Assembly: GCF_014137995.1 (NCBI RefSeq)
Contig: NZ_JACGWV010000001.1
Coordinates: forward strand, 3,038,001 to 3,102,000
Source of the DNA: Promicromonospora sukumoe
Lineage (GTDB): Bacteria > Actinomycetota > Actinomycetes > Actinomycetales > Cellulomonadaceae
Direction: 5' to 3'
DNA length: 64,000 nt
Made by a program: the position numbers and the translations under genes
The notes under the pieces: model-generated
Database searches by the model: none
Told to the model about the DNA's origin: nothing
The model's input: the letters and a program-made list of their open reading frames with translations, nothing else
Shown: piece by piece, positions 41,649 through 49,596 of the stretch
Layout: every line of letters starts with the position of its first letter
Position numbering within the stretch: the first letter of the stretch is position 1

Positions 41649-42647
41649 TCAGCCCTGGGCGAGCATCTCCAGCGTGTCGATCACGCGGTTCGAGAAGCCC
41701 CACTCGTTGTCGTACCAGGCCACGACCTTGACGTGGTTGCCGTCGACGCGCACCAGGGCGGCGTCGAAGATCGCGGAGGCTGCCTCACCGGTGATGTCGC
41801 TGGAGACCAGCGGCTCGTCGGAGTAATCGAGGATGCCGTTGAGGGCGCCGTCGGCCGCGGTGCGGTAGGCCGCCAGCACGTCCTCGCGGGTGACCTCGCG
41901 CGTGACCGTGGTGTTCAGCTCCACGAGGGAGCCCACGGGCACCGGCACGCGGATGGAGTCGCCCGAGAGCTTGCCGTTGAGGTTCGGCAGCACCAGGCCG
42001 ATCGCCTTGGCGGCGCCCGTCGACGTCGGCGCGATGTTCACGGCGGCGGCCCGGGCACGGCGCAGGTCGCGGTGCGGCCCGTCCTGGAGGTTCTGCTCCT
42101 GGGTGTACGCGTGCACGGTGGTCATGAAGCCGTGCTCGATGCCGGCCAGGTCGTCCAGCACGGAGGCCAGCGGCGCCAGCGCGTTCGTGGTGCACGACGC
42201 GTTGGAGACGACGAAGTGCCGCTCCGGGTCGTAGGCGTCGGTGTTCACGCCGTAGGCGAGCGTCACGTCGGCCCCGGCGGCGGGGGCGCTGACCAGCACC
42301 TTCCGGGCCCCGGCGTCGATGTGCGCGCGGGCGGCCTCGGCCGAGGTGAAGCGACCGGTCGACTCCAGCACGAGGTCGACCTCCAGCTCCGCCCACGGAA
42401 GCTTGGCGGGCTCGCGCTCGGCGAGCACCTTGATCCGGTGGCCGTCGACGACGAGCACGTCGCCGTCCACCTCCACGAGGCGGCCCAGGCGGCCGAGCGC
42501 GCTGTCGTACTTGAGCAGGTGCGCCAGGGAGTCCGGGGCGGTGAGGTCGTTGATCGCGACCACCTCGAGCGTGCTGTCACGCTCCAGCAGGGCGCGGAGG
42601 GTGTTGCGGCCGATGCGGCCGAAACCGTTGATGGCGATGCGGGTCAT
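41649..42647 (-). CDS. gap: glyceraldehyde-3-phosphate dehydrogenase
   Basis: NAD-dependent glycolytic enzyme of 332 aa. The N-terminal Rossmann start is 'RIAINGFGRIGRNTLRALL', the catalytic Cys lies in 'VSNASCTTNALAPL', the general-base His is in 'TTVHAYTQEQ', and the C-terminal 'WYDNEWGFSNRVIDT' is present. AAGGA precedes the ATG. It is not linked to pgk/tpi as in the main glycolytic cluster, so it may be a second GAPDH isozyme. That cannot be settled here. Confidence 0.95.
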   Translation of the reverse strand: MTRIAINGFGRIGRNTLRALLERDSTLEVVAINDLTAPDSLAHLLKYDSALGRLGRLVEVDGDVLVVDGHRIKVLAEREPAKLPWAELEVDLVLESTGRFTSAEAARAHIDAGARKVLVSAPAAGADVTLAYGVNTDAYDPERHFVVSNASCTTNALAPLASVLDDLAGIEHGFMTTVHAYTQEQNLQDGPHRDLRRARAAAVNIAPTSTGAAKAIGLVLPNLNGKLSGDSIRVPVPVGSLVELNTTVTREVTREDVLAAYRTAADGALNGILDYSDEPLVSSDITGEAASAIFDAALVRVDGNHVKVVAWYDNEWGFSNRVIDTLEMLAQG

Positions 42648-42718
42648 GGGGTTCCTTTCGTCAGGTCCCATGCTCCGCGCGCGCGGCGTCGTCCGAAAGA
42701 GGCTGGAAGGCCACCGTG

Positions 42719-42768
42719 CGCAAGGATCTCGCCAGACACTTCGCCACCGGTCGCAAGGATCTCGCCAG
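42719..42768. repeat. 17-bp direct repeat upstream of gap
   Basis: CGCAAGGATCTCGCCAG at 42719-42735 and again at 42752-42768, 33 bp apart, 72-121 bases upstream of the gap start codon. Possible activator or repressor sites. Confidence 0.5.
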
Positions 42769-42784
42769 CCCTGGTCAGAGCCCC

Positions 42785-42840
42785 TCGCACGTGTCAGACC
42801 CACAGGTCACCCGAGGGACCTGTAGGTCTGACACGTGCGA
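42785..42840 (-). terminator. 24-bp inverted repeat after the GlxA-like gene
   Basis: Arms 42785-42808 and 42817-42840 pair in 23 of 24 positions with an 8-base loop, starting 23 bases past the regulator's stop codon. Unusually long for a terminator. Confidence 0.75.
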
Positions 42841-42862
42841 CGTCTGACACGGGCCGTGACGG

Positions 42863-43837
42863 CTACGCGTCGCCGCCCGGGCCCGACGAGAACGTGTGCC
42901 GGTACTCCGTCGGCGACGTCCCCAGGATGCGGTGGAAGTGCAGGCGCAGGTTGGCGGCGGTGCCGAGCCCGACGCGGTGCGCGATCTGCTCGACGCTGAG
43001 GTCGCTGCGTTCCAGCAGCTCACGGGCCAGGTCGACGCGCGCCCGGAGCACCCACTGCATGGGCGTGTAGCCGGTGTCCTGGACGAACCGCCGCGAGAAC
43101 GTGCGGGCCGACACCCGCGCGTTGCGCGCGAGCGCCTCCAGGGTGAGCTGTTCGGCGAGGTGCTCCAGGGCCCACTCGCGGGTGTCGGCGAACAGGTCGC
43201 CGAGCGGTTCGGGCACGCTGCGGGGCACGTACTGCGCCTGTCCCCCGCTGCGGTAGGGCGCGGCCACGAGCCGCCGGGCCACGTGGTTGGACAGGCCGAC
43301 GCCGTGGTCGCGCCGGACGAGGTGCAGGCACAGGTCGATGCCGGACGCCGCGCCCGCGGAGGTGAGCACGCCGCCCTCGTCGACGAACAGCACGTTCTCG
43401 TCGACCTGCACCAGGGGGTGCCGCTCCCGCAGCGCCCTGGTGTAGTGCCAGTGGGTCGTGGCGCGCTTGCCGTCGAGCAGGCCGGTCGCCGCGAGCGCGA
43501 ACGCGCCGGTCGAGATGGCCGCGAGCCGTGCCCCGCGCGCGTGCGCGGCGCGCAGCGCGTCGACGACGACGGCGGGCGGGTCGGCGGCGGCGGGCGTCCG
43601 GTACCCGGGGACGAACACGGTGTCGGCGCGCTCGAGCGCGTCCAGCCCCTCGGCCACGTGGTACGAGAGGCCGTCGCCGCCGGTCACGAGGCCGGGGGCG
43701 GCGCCGCAGACGCGCACCTCGTACGGCATGCTCGGCCGGTTCGAGAACACCTGCGCGGGGATGCCGACGTCGAGCGGCTTGGCGCCCTCCAGCACGAGCA
43801 CGGCGACCTGGTGGTTCTTCCGGCGGGCAGGACTCAC
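42863..43837 (-). CDS. GlxA-like AraC-family transcriptional regulator
   Basis: A 324-aa regulator with an N-terminal DJ-1/PfpI-like (type 1 glutamine amidotransferase) domain (about 8-185: 'NHQVAVLVLEGAKPLDVGIP', 'ISTGAFALAATGLLDG') and a C-terminal AraC double HTH ('LTLEALARNARVSARTFSRR', 'SVEQIAHRVGLGTAANLRLH'). In 'AISTGAF' the usual nucleophile Cys of the amidotransferase elbow is replaced by Thr, typical of regulators without catalysis. The GTG at 43837 is chosen as the first plausible start before the domain. Divergent from the GNAT gene, possibly its target. Confidence 0.88.
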   Translation of the reverse strand: MSPARRKNHQVAVLVLEGAKPLDVGIPAQVFSNRPSMPYEVRVCGAAPGLVTGGDGLSYHVAEGLDALERADTVFVPGYRTPAAADPPAVVVDALRAAHARGARLAAISTGAFALAATGLLDGKRATTHWHYTRALRERHPLVQVDENVLFVDEGGVLTSAGAASGIDLCLHLVRRDHGVGLSNHVARRLVAAPYRSGGQAQYVPRSVPEPLGDLFADTREWALEHLAEQLTLEALARNARVSARTFSRRFVQDTGYTPMQWVLRARVDLARELLERSDLSVEQIAHRVGLGTAANLRLHFHRILGTSPTEYRHTFSSGPGGDA

Positions 43838-43889
43838 GCGAGGAATCCTAGGCCGCGCCGCCGTCGCGGACCCGTGCCAGCATGGGCCG

Positions 43890-44384
43890 GTGCCGTCAGA
43901 CCTCGTGATCAGATCCGCCACCCTCGCCGACGCCCCGGCCCTGTCCGCGCTGCGGTGGCGCTGGGCCCAGCCCGGCCGCACGCCCGACGCAGGCGAGGCC
44001 CAGGACTTCGCCGCCGCGCTGGCCCGGTGGATGGAGACCCAGGGCGAGCGGTCCGCGTGCCAGGTCGCCGAGCTGGACGGCGCCCTGGTCGGGATGGCCT
44101 GGCTGGCGGTGTTCGAGCGCGTCCCCAACCCGGGCGACGCCGTCCGCCGCTCCGGTGACGTGCAGAGCGTGTTCGTCGTGCCCGAGCACCAGGGACGCGG
44201 CATCGGCCTGCGGCTGATGGAGTCGCTGTGCGCCGTGGCCGACGACCTGGGCATTCGCAAGCTCACGCTCGACTCCCGCGACTCGGTGATGCCGTTCTAC
44301 GAGCGCCTGGGCTTCCGCTCCCAGGGGACCGTGATGACGAGGACCCGCTCCACGGCGCCTACCGTTCCAGCAGGCGCTCGCTGA
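43890..44384 (+). CDS. GNAT-family N-acetyltransferase
   Basis: A 164-aa acetyltransferase. The acetyl-CoA-binding motif A is 'VFVVPEHQGRGIGLRLMES' (QGRGIG), and the C-terminal 'PFYERLGF' is present. Substrate unknown. GTG start at 43890 without a clear ribosome-binding site, so it may be translated leaderless. Its last 26 bases overlap the convergent SDR gene. Confidence 0.87.
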   Translation: MPSDLVIRSATLADAPALSALRWRWAQPGRTPDAGEAQDFAAALARWMETQGERSACQVAELDGALVGMAWLAVFERVPNPGDAVRRSGDVQSVFVVPEHQGRGIGLRLMESLCAVADDLGIRKLTLDSRDSVMPFYERLGFRSQGTVMTRTRSTAPTVPAGAR

Positions 44385-45399
44385 GCTCCCAGAGCCGTCG
44401 GGCCGAGACCGGGTCGATCGCGTGCGGCACCACCGTGGCCGAGGGGTTCTGCTCGGTGGTGAAGTCCTGCTGCTGCTGCGGGTCCTCGTCCAGCGGCGAG
44501 ACGTCGTTGTCCTTGAGGTAGACGCCGCCGACGTCGGCCAGCAGCGGGCTGGTGGCGGCGAACACGCTGGTGCTGGCGCCCTGCTGCACGGTCTTCTTCT
44601 CGTGCTCGGGGTCGATGACGGGCCTGCCCGCGTCGTCGACCAGCCCCATGGCGCGCAGCGCCTCGTCGTCGAGCAACGGGCCGGGACGCTGCTGCCCCGC
44701 GGCGACGAACGGGCCCAGCTCCGTGGTGACCACGATCCCGGGGTGCACCGCGTACCCGCGGACACCGTCGGCGACCCATCGGCGGTCCAGCTCCACGGCG
44801 AACAGCACGTTGGCCGTCTTGGACTGCCCGTAGCCGAGCATGCCCATCTCGTCGTAGTCGGTGGCGAAGTGCGGGTCGTCCCAGCGGATGTCGCTCACCC
44901 GGTGGCCGCCCGAGGTCAGGTTGACCACCCGGGCGCCGTCCGCGGCGCGCAGCGCGGGAAGCAGGCCGAGGGTGAGCTGGAAGTGGCCCAGGTGGTTGGT
45001 CGCGAACTGCGACTCGTAGCCGCGTGCGTCCCGCACGAGGGGCCCGCCCATCAGGCCGGCGTTGTTGATCAGGGCGTGCAGGGGCCGCCCGGAGGCGAGG
45101 TAGCGGGCGGCGAAGGCGTCCACCGAGTACGGGTCGACGAGGTCCAGCCTGCTGGTCTCGACGCGCTCGATGCCGGCCAGCCTGGCCGCGGCCCGTTCGG
45201 GGTCGCGCGAGCCGACGACGACGGTGGCACCCGCCGCCGCGAGCGCCCGCGTGGTCTCGCGGCCCAGCCCGTTGTGCCCGCCGGTGACCACCACGTGCCT
45301 GCCGGTCAGGTCGAGGCCGGCCAGGACGTCGTCGGTGGTCGAGGCGGCGGTGAAGCCGGTGCCGATGGGGTGCTGCCGGTGCGTGGCGTTTTGTGTCAT
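44359..45399 (-). CDS. short-chain dehydrogenase/reductase
   Basis: A 346-aa SDR oxidoreductase. The cofactor glycine motif is 'VVVTGGHNGLGRETTRALA' (TGX3GXG), followed by 'LINNAGLM' (NNAG) and the active-site 'YGQSKTANVLF' (YXXXK) preceded by Ser in 'NLTSGGH'. Length and C-terminal extension fit the atypical retinol-dehydrogenase-like SDRs. Substrate unknown. The AraC-type regulator at 45476 is divergent with a 76-bp gap and is its probable controller. Confidence 0.9.
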   Translation of the reverse strand: MTQNATHRQHPIGTGFTAASTTDDVLAGLDLTGRHVVVTGGHNGLGRETTRALAAAGATVVVGSRDPERAAARLAGIERVETSRLDLVDPYSVDAFAARYLASGRPLHALINNAGLMGGPLVRDARGYESQFATNHLGHFQLTLGLLPALRAADGARVVNLTSGGHRVSDIRWDDPHFATDYDEMGMLGYGQSKTANVLFAVELDRRWVADGVRGYAVHPGIVVTTELGPFVAAGQQRPGPLLDDEALRAMGLVDDAGRPVIDPEHEKKTVQQGASTSVFAATSPLLADVGGVYLKDNDVSPLDEDPQQQQDFTTEQNPSATVVPHAIDPVSARRLWELSERLLER

Positions 45400-45437
45400 G
45401 TCTTCAGCCTGCGACCGGAAGCCCGGACTCTGAATAG

Positions 45438-45466
45438 TTGTCCGTCCGTATTTTCTGCGCGATAGT
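45438..45466 (+). promoter_or_regulatory. candidate leaderless promoter of AraC-type gene
   Basis: TTGTCC (45438-45443), 17-bp spacer, GATAGT (45461-45466). The start codon lies about one helical turn downstream, so the mRNA would be leaderless or nearly so. Confidence 0.45.
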
Positions 45467-45475
45467 ACGGAGGTG

Positions 45476-46549
45476 ATGGATGATCAGCTCTCCGAGGTGT
45501 TCGACCTCGTCGAGGTGCGTGGCGTCGTCTCCGGCGGGTTCGCCGTGCGGGGCCCGTGGGTCTCGCGGGCCACGGTCGAGGGGCTCAAGTTCGTCGCCAT
45601 GGTCAGCGGCAGCGCCCGCCTGACCACGGACACCACCGAAGACCCGGTCCATCTCGGCCCGGGCGAGGTGGTCGTGCTGAACGGCCCCACCCGCTTCGTC
45701 GCCACGGGCGGGTCCGGCGACGGCCCGCCGCGCGAGGTCGTGCCGGACGCGGACTTCTCGTCCTTCGCCGCGGCACTGCCTCTGTCCGCGGGCGGGCCGG
45801 AGCACGCCGTCGTGATCGGGGGCCACGTGGACCTCGACCCCGCCGGCCAGGAGCTGCTGCGGCAGGCGCTGCCCCGGGTGGCGCACGTGCGGGGGTCCGG
45901 TGTCGGGGCGGACAACCTGCGCGGCAGCCTGCACCGGCTGTTCGTCGAGGTGACCGGAGCCCGGATGGGGTCGGCGTTCGCGGTGCGTCAGCACGGCCAG
46001 CTCCTGCTGCTGGAGGTGCTGCGCGCCTACGTCGAGCAGGCCGGGCTGCCCCCGGGCTGGTTGCGACTGCTGGCGGACGAGCGGCTGCGCCCCGCCGTCG
46101 GGCTGTTCCATGCCGACCCGGCCCGGGCGTGGGGGCTGGCCGAGCTGTCCCGGGCGGCGGCGATGTCCCGGACGTCGTTCGCGGAGCGGTTCCGCGCCGT
46201 GGCGGGCGTGCCGCCCATCGCCTACCTGAACCGCTGGCGGATGCTGCTGGCCCGGCGGGCCCTGCGCGACGGTGACACCCGGGTCGGCGCGCTGGCGGCC
46301 GAGCTGGGCTACGCGTCCGAGAGCGCGTTCAGCACGGCCTTCAAGCGGGAGGTCGGCGAGTCGCCCCTGCGCTACCGCGCCCGGGCGCGCGCCTCCGCCG
46401 CGGCCCGGCTCACGACGCCGGGCCCGACGCCCGCCCAGGCCGGCTCCGAAAGCGTCAGCCCAGCACCGGCGCCGGCCCCGTCGACTCCCGCAGCACCAGC
46501 CGGTTCAGCGGCAGCCGGGCGGCGTCCGGCTCGGGCTCCCCGCGGATGA
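45476..46549 (+). CDS. AraC-family transcriptional regulator with cupin-type N-domain
   Basis: A 357-aa protein. An N-terminal cupin_6/AraC-binding domain (about 1-190; 'VHLGPGEVVVLNGP') precedes an AraC double HTH (about 205-300; 'WGLAELSRAAAMSRTSFAER', 'VGALAAELGYASESAFSTAF'). After the HTH comes a ~55-residue Ala/Pro tail encoded on DNA that overlaps the lacI-type gene by 95 bp. The tail is low-complexity, so the gene may have lost its original stop. Such regulators usually control an adjacent oxidoreductase, here the divergent SDR. Confidence 0.85.
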   Translation: MDDQLSEVFDLVEVRGVVSGGFAVRGPWVSRATVEGLKFVAMVSGSARLTTDTTEDPVHLGPGEVVVLNGPTRFVATGGSGDGPPREVVPDADFSSFAAALPLSAGGPEHAVVIGGHVDLDPAGQELLRQALPRVAHVRGSGVGADNLRGSLHRLFVEVTGARMGSAFAVRQHGQLLLLEVLRAYVEQAGLPPGWLRLLADERLRPAVGLFHADPARAWGLAELSRAAAMSRTSFAERFRAVAGVPPIAYLNRWRMLLARRALRDGDTRVGALAAELGYASESAFSTAFKREVGESPLRYRARARASAAARLTTPGPTPAQAGSESVSPAPAPAPSTPAAPAGSAAAGRRPARAPRG

Positions 46550-47474
46550 GCGCGATGAGCCGCTCCATGGCGACCCGCCCCTGCTCCTCGCGGTCCACGA
46601 CCACGCTGGACAGCGACGGCGTGGCGAACCGGCCGAGCTCCAGGTCGTCCCACCCCGAGACGCTCAGCCGCTGCGGCACACCCCAGCCCCGGTCCAGGGC
46701 GGCCCGGACGGCGCCGGTCGCCATGGGGTCGTTCGCCGCGATCACCGCCGTGACAGGGCTGGTGTCGGGCAGGGCGCGTACCGCGTCGTAGGCGCACTGC
46801 GCCGACCAGTCGCCGTCGACCACGCCGTGGGAGACGAGCCCGAGGCGCTCGATGACCTCCAGGTAGACCTGCCGCCGGGCCCGGGCCGAGGACCAGGCGT
46901 CCGGCCCCGCGACGTGCAGGAAGTGCCGGTGCCCCAGGCCCGCGAGGTGCTCGATGATCTCCCCGACCACCGACGCATCGGCGAGCTCGCCGATGCCGCG
47001 CAGCTCGTCGTCGTACTCCCCCACCACGACGAACGCCGCGCTGGAGGCGGTCCGGGGCTGGTCGCTGAGCCCGGGCAGCGAGCTGAGCGAGAGCACGCCC
47101 TCGACCTGCCCGGACGAGATCAGCTCCCAGGCGCGCTCGCTGCGCTCCTGGGGCCCGCCCTCGACGCTGACGACCTCCATGAGGAAGCCCGCCTCGTGCG
47201 CGACGGCTGCGGCGGCGCTGAGCAGGCGCGTCGGCAGCAGGAGCGCCGGGGCGGGCAGCAGCACCGCGAGGCGGCCCGTGCGGCGGGTGCGCATGGAGCG
47301 GGCCACCAGGTTGGGCCGGTAGCCGAGCTCCTCGATGGCCGCCTCGACCCGCCGCACGGTGTCGGGCTTGAGGCCGCCGTTGTGCCGCAGGTACCGCGAG
47401 ACAGTCTGGTGGGAGACCTGTGCGAGGCGCGCGACCTGGATGATCGTCGGCCGCCGCACGGCGTTGTCGGGCAT
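46455..47474 (-). CDS. LacI-family transcriptional regulator
   Basis: A 339-aa repressor with an N-terminal LacI HTH ('TIIQVARLAQVSHQTVSRYL') and hinge, then a periplasmic-binding-like sensor domain ('VSGWDDLELGRFATPSLSSV'). Divergent from the sugar ABC operon, with two operator-like palindromes in the intergenic region (47530-47549, 47564-47585). The first lies inside the operon promoter. It therefore most likely represses that operon until an oligosaccharide signal binds. Confidence 0.92.
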   Translation of the reverse strand: MPDNAVRRPTIIQVARLAQVSHQTVSRYLRHNGGLKPDTVRRVEAAIEELGYRPNLVARSMRTRRTGRLAVLLPAPALLLPTRLLSAAAAVAHEAGFLMEVVSVEGGPQERSERAWELISSGQVEGVLSLSSLPGLSDQPRTASSAAFVVVGEYDDELRGIGELADASVVGEIIEHLAGLGHRHFLHVAGPDAWSSARARRQVYLEVIERLGLVSHGVVDGDWSAQCAYDAVRALPDTSPVTAVIAANDPMATGAVRAALDRGWGVPQRLSVSGWDDLELGRFATPSLSSVVVDREEQGRVAMERLIALIRGEPEPDAARLPLNRLVLRESTGPAPVLG

Positions 47475-47522
47475 TCCGCCATCCTCTCGCTCCGGGCGGC
47501 CGGCCGGTCACCGTCACCTGCG

Positions 47523-47551
47523 TTGACAGCATAGTGAACGTTCACTATGTT
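47523..47551 (+). promoter_or_regulatory. promoter of sugar ABC operon
   Basis: Consensus TTGACA (47523-47528), 17-bp spacer, TATGTT (47546-47551). The spacer is occupied by the LacI-type operator, explaining repression. Confidence 0.75.
47530..47549. promoter_or_regulatory. LacI-type operator O1
   Basis: Perfect 20-bp palindrome CATAGTGAACGTTCACTATG with the central CG typical of LacI-family operators. Confidence 0.8.
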
Positions 47552-47563
47552 GACGACGGAATC

Positions 47564-47585
47564 GAAAAGTGAACGATCACTTTTC
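47564..47585. promoter_or_regulatory. LacI-type operator O2
   Basis: Near-perfect palindrome with 9-bp arms GAAAAGTGA and TCACTTTTC around ACGA. It shares the half-site AGTGAAC with O1, 34 bp away. Confidence 0.7.
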
Positions 47586-47632
47586 TAGCACCCCATCTGC
47601 GACGACGCATGACACGATCCGAAGGAGCATCT

Positions 47633-47716
47633 GTGTCCTCAGCTCCCACCACCCCTCACGGAGGGTCCGGCGCCGCCAGGCGCGCCCGTCCGGTCAGCCC
47701 GGAGCGCGCGTCGTGA
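47633..47716 (+). CDS. 27-codon upstream ORF coupled to ABC permease gene
   Basis: GTG preceded by GAAGGAG with a seven-base gap, the strongest ribosome-binding site in the leader. The 27-residue product (Ser/Pro/Arg-rich, 'SSAPTTPHGGSGAARRARP') ends in a TGA that overlaps the permease GTG by four bases (GTGA). Most simply, ribosomes load here and re-initiate on the permease, whose own start has no good site. Alternatively it is the true permease N-terminus separated by a frameshift. Confidence 0.45.
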   Translation: MSSAPTTPHGGSGAARRARPVSPERAS

Positions 47717-48672
47717 GCGCTATCGGCGAGCTGCGGACGCTCAGCCGTTCCGGCCGGGGCAGCCTGACCGCCGACCAGAAGGCGGCGCTGAAGAAGGAAC
47801 GAAGCCGGGACTCGAAGGCCGCGGCGGTCTTCCTGGCGCCCTGGCTGCTCGGCCTGGTCGGCATCACGATCGGCCCGATGCTGGCCTCGCTCTACCTGGC
47901 CTTCACGGACTACAACCTGCTGCAGGACCCGAACTTCGTGGGGCTGGAGAACATCCAGCGCATGGTCGGTGACGAGCGGCTGGGCAAGTCGCTGGCCGCG
48001 ACGCTCACCTACGTGGTGGTCTCCGTGCCGATCCAGCTCGCGGTCGCCCTCGGTCTCGCGCTCCTGCTGGACCGCGGCATCCGGGGCCTCGCCCTGTACC
48101 GGTCGATGCTCTACCTGCCCTCCCTGCTCGGGGCGAGTGTGGCCATCGCCGTGCTGTGGCGCCTCGTGTTCGGCGGAGAGGGCCTGGTCAACGCGTTCCT
48201 GGGCCTGTTCGGCATCCAGGGTCCCGCCTGGGTGGCCGAGCCGGACACCGCGCTCGGCACCCTGATCGTGCTGCACGTCTGGACGTTCGGCGCGCCGATG
48301 GTCATCTTCCTCGCCGGCCTGCGGCAGATCCCGCGGCAGTACTACGACGCCGCGTCGACCGACGGCGCGAACAAGTGGCAGCAGCTCCGCAAGATCACGC
48401 TGCCCCTGCTGAGCCCGATCATCTTCTTCAACCTGGTGCTCGGGCTGATCGGCAGCTTCCAGTCGTTCACGCAGGCGTTCATCGTCTCCAACGGCAGCGG
48501 CGGACCGGCCGACTCCACGCTCTTCTTCTCGCTGTACCTCTACCAGGAAGGCTTCGCCGGCTTCCGCATGGGGTACGCGTCGGCGCTCGCGTGGCTGCTG
48601 CTCATCATCATCGGCGCGTTCACGGCCCTGAACTTCTGGGCCTCGAAGTACTGGGTGTTCTATGACGACTGA
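47713..48672 (+). CDS. sugar ABC transporter permease (MalF/UgpA-type)
   Basis: A 319-aa membrane component of a carbohydrate ABC importer with about six helices and the EAA-loop 'YYDAASTDGANKWQQLRKIT' that docks the ATPase. GTG start at 47713, overlapping the small upstream frame. The next permease overlaps by 11 bases. No ATP-binding subunit is encoded in this operon, so it probably borrows a shared MsiK-type ATPase, as is usual in actinobacteria. Confidence 0.92.
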   Translation: MSAIGELRTLSRSGRGSLTADQKAALKKERSRDSKAAAVFLAPWLLGLVGITIGPMLASLYLAFTDYNLLQDPNFVGLENIQRMVGDERLGKSLAATLTYVVVSVPIQLAVALGLALLLDRGIRGLALYRSMLYLPSLLGASVAIAVLWRLVFGGEGLVNAFLGLFGIQGPAWVAEPDTALGTLIVLHVWTFGAPMVIFLAGLRQIPRQYYDAASTDGANKWQQLRKITLPLLSPIIFFNLVLGLIGSFQSFTQAFIVSNGSGGPADSTLFFSLYLYQEGFAGFRMGYASALAWLLLIIIGAFTALNFWASKYWVFYDD

Positions 48673-49561
48673 AACTCTCGCAACCACCGACCCGACCACC
48701 GAGCCGGGCAAGGCCCCCCTGGTCATCAAGCACCGCCGGCGCCGCCCGCGCGTCCTGGCCCACGTGGGCCTGATCCTCGTCGCGGTCGTGATGCTGTACC
48801 CGCTGCTGTGGATGGTGACCAGCTCGCTGCGGCCGAACGACGAGATCTTCACCAGCCCCGGGCTGCTGATCGACACGTTCGACCTGAGCCACTACCCCGA
48901 CGGCTGGAACGCCCTGAGCAAGCCGTTCGGCAGCTACCTGCTCAACTCGGCCCTGGTCGTGCTGGGCTCCGTGGTGGGCAACCTCGTGTCCTGCTCGATG
49001 GCGGCCTACGCGTTCGCCCGGCTGCAGTTCCGCGCCAAGACCGTCGCGTTCGCCGCGATGCTCCTGACCATCATGCTGCCGGTGCACGTGCTGATCATCC
49101 CGCAGTACGTGATGTTCGCCCAGATCGGCTGGATCAACACCTACCTGCCGCTGATCGTGCCCAAGCTGCTGGCCACGGACGCGTTCTTCGTGTTCCTCAT
49201 GGTCCAGTTCGTGCGCGGCATCCCGCGCGAGCTCGACGAGGCCGCGCGGATCGACGGCGCCGGGCACGCCCGGATCTTCCTCCAGGTGATCCTGCCGCTC
49301 ATGGTGCCCGCGCTGGCGACCACCACGATCTTCACGTTCATCTGGACCTGGAACGACTTCTTCTCCCAGCTCATCTTCGTGACCGACCCCGACCTCTACA
49401 CGGTCCCGGTCGCGCTGCGGCAGTTCATCGACGCCCAGTCGCAGTCCGACTTCGGGGCGCTGTTCGCGATGAGCGTCGTCTCGCTGATCCCCGTGTTCCT
49501 CGTGTTCCTGTTCGGGCAGCGGTTCCTGCTGCGCGGCATCGCGACGACGGGCGGCAAGTGA
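48662..49561 (+). CDS. sugar ABC transporter permease (MalG/UgpE-type)
   Basis: A 299-aa partner permease with six helices and the EAA motif 'ELDEAARIDGAGHARIFLQV'. It overlaps the upstream permease (11 bp), and its stop shares a base with the ATG at 49561. A second half of the heterodimeric channel of the CUT1 family, which carries di- and oligosaccharides. Confidence 0.92.
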   Translation: MTTETLATTDPTTEPGKAPLVIKHRRRRPRVLAHVGLILVAVVMLYPLLWMVTSSLRPNDEIFTSPGLLIDTFDLSHYPDGWNALSKPFGSYLLNSALVVLGSVVGNLVSCSMAAYAFARLQFRAKTVAFAAMLLTIMLPVHVLIIPQYVMFAQIGWINTYLPLIVPKLLATDAFFVFLMVQFVRGIPRELDEAARIDGAGHARIFLQVILPLMVPALATTTIFTFIWTWNDFFSQLIFVTDPDLYTVPVALRQFIDAQSQSDFGALFAMSVVSLIPVFLVFLFGQRFLLRGIATTGGK

Positions 49562-49596
49562 TGAGCCCACGACTTTCGACCGGAGGACGGCCCACG

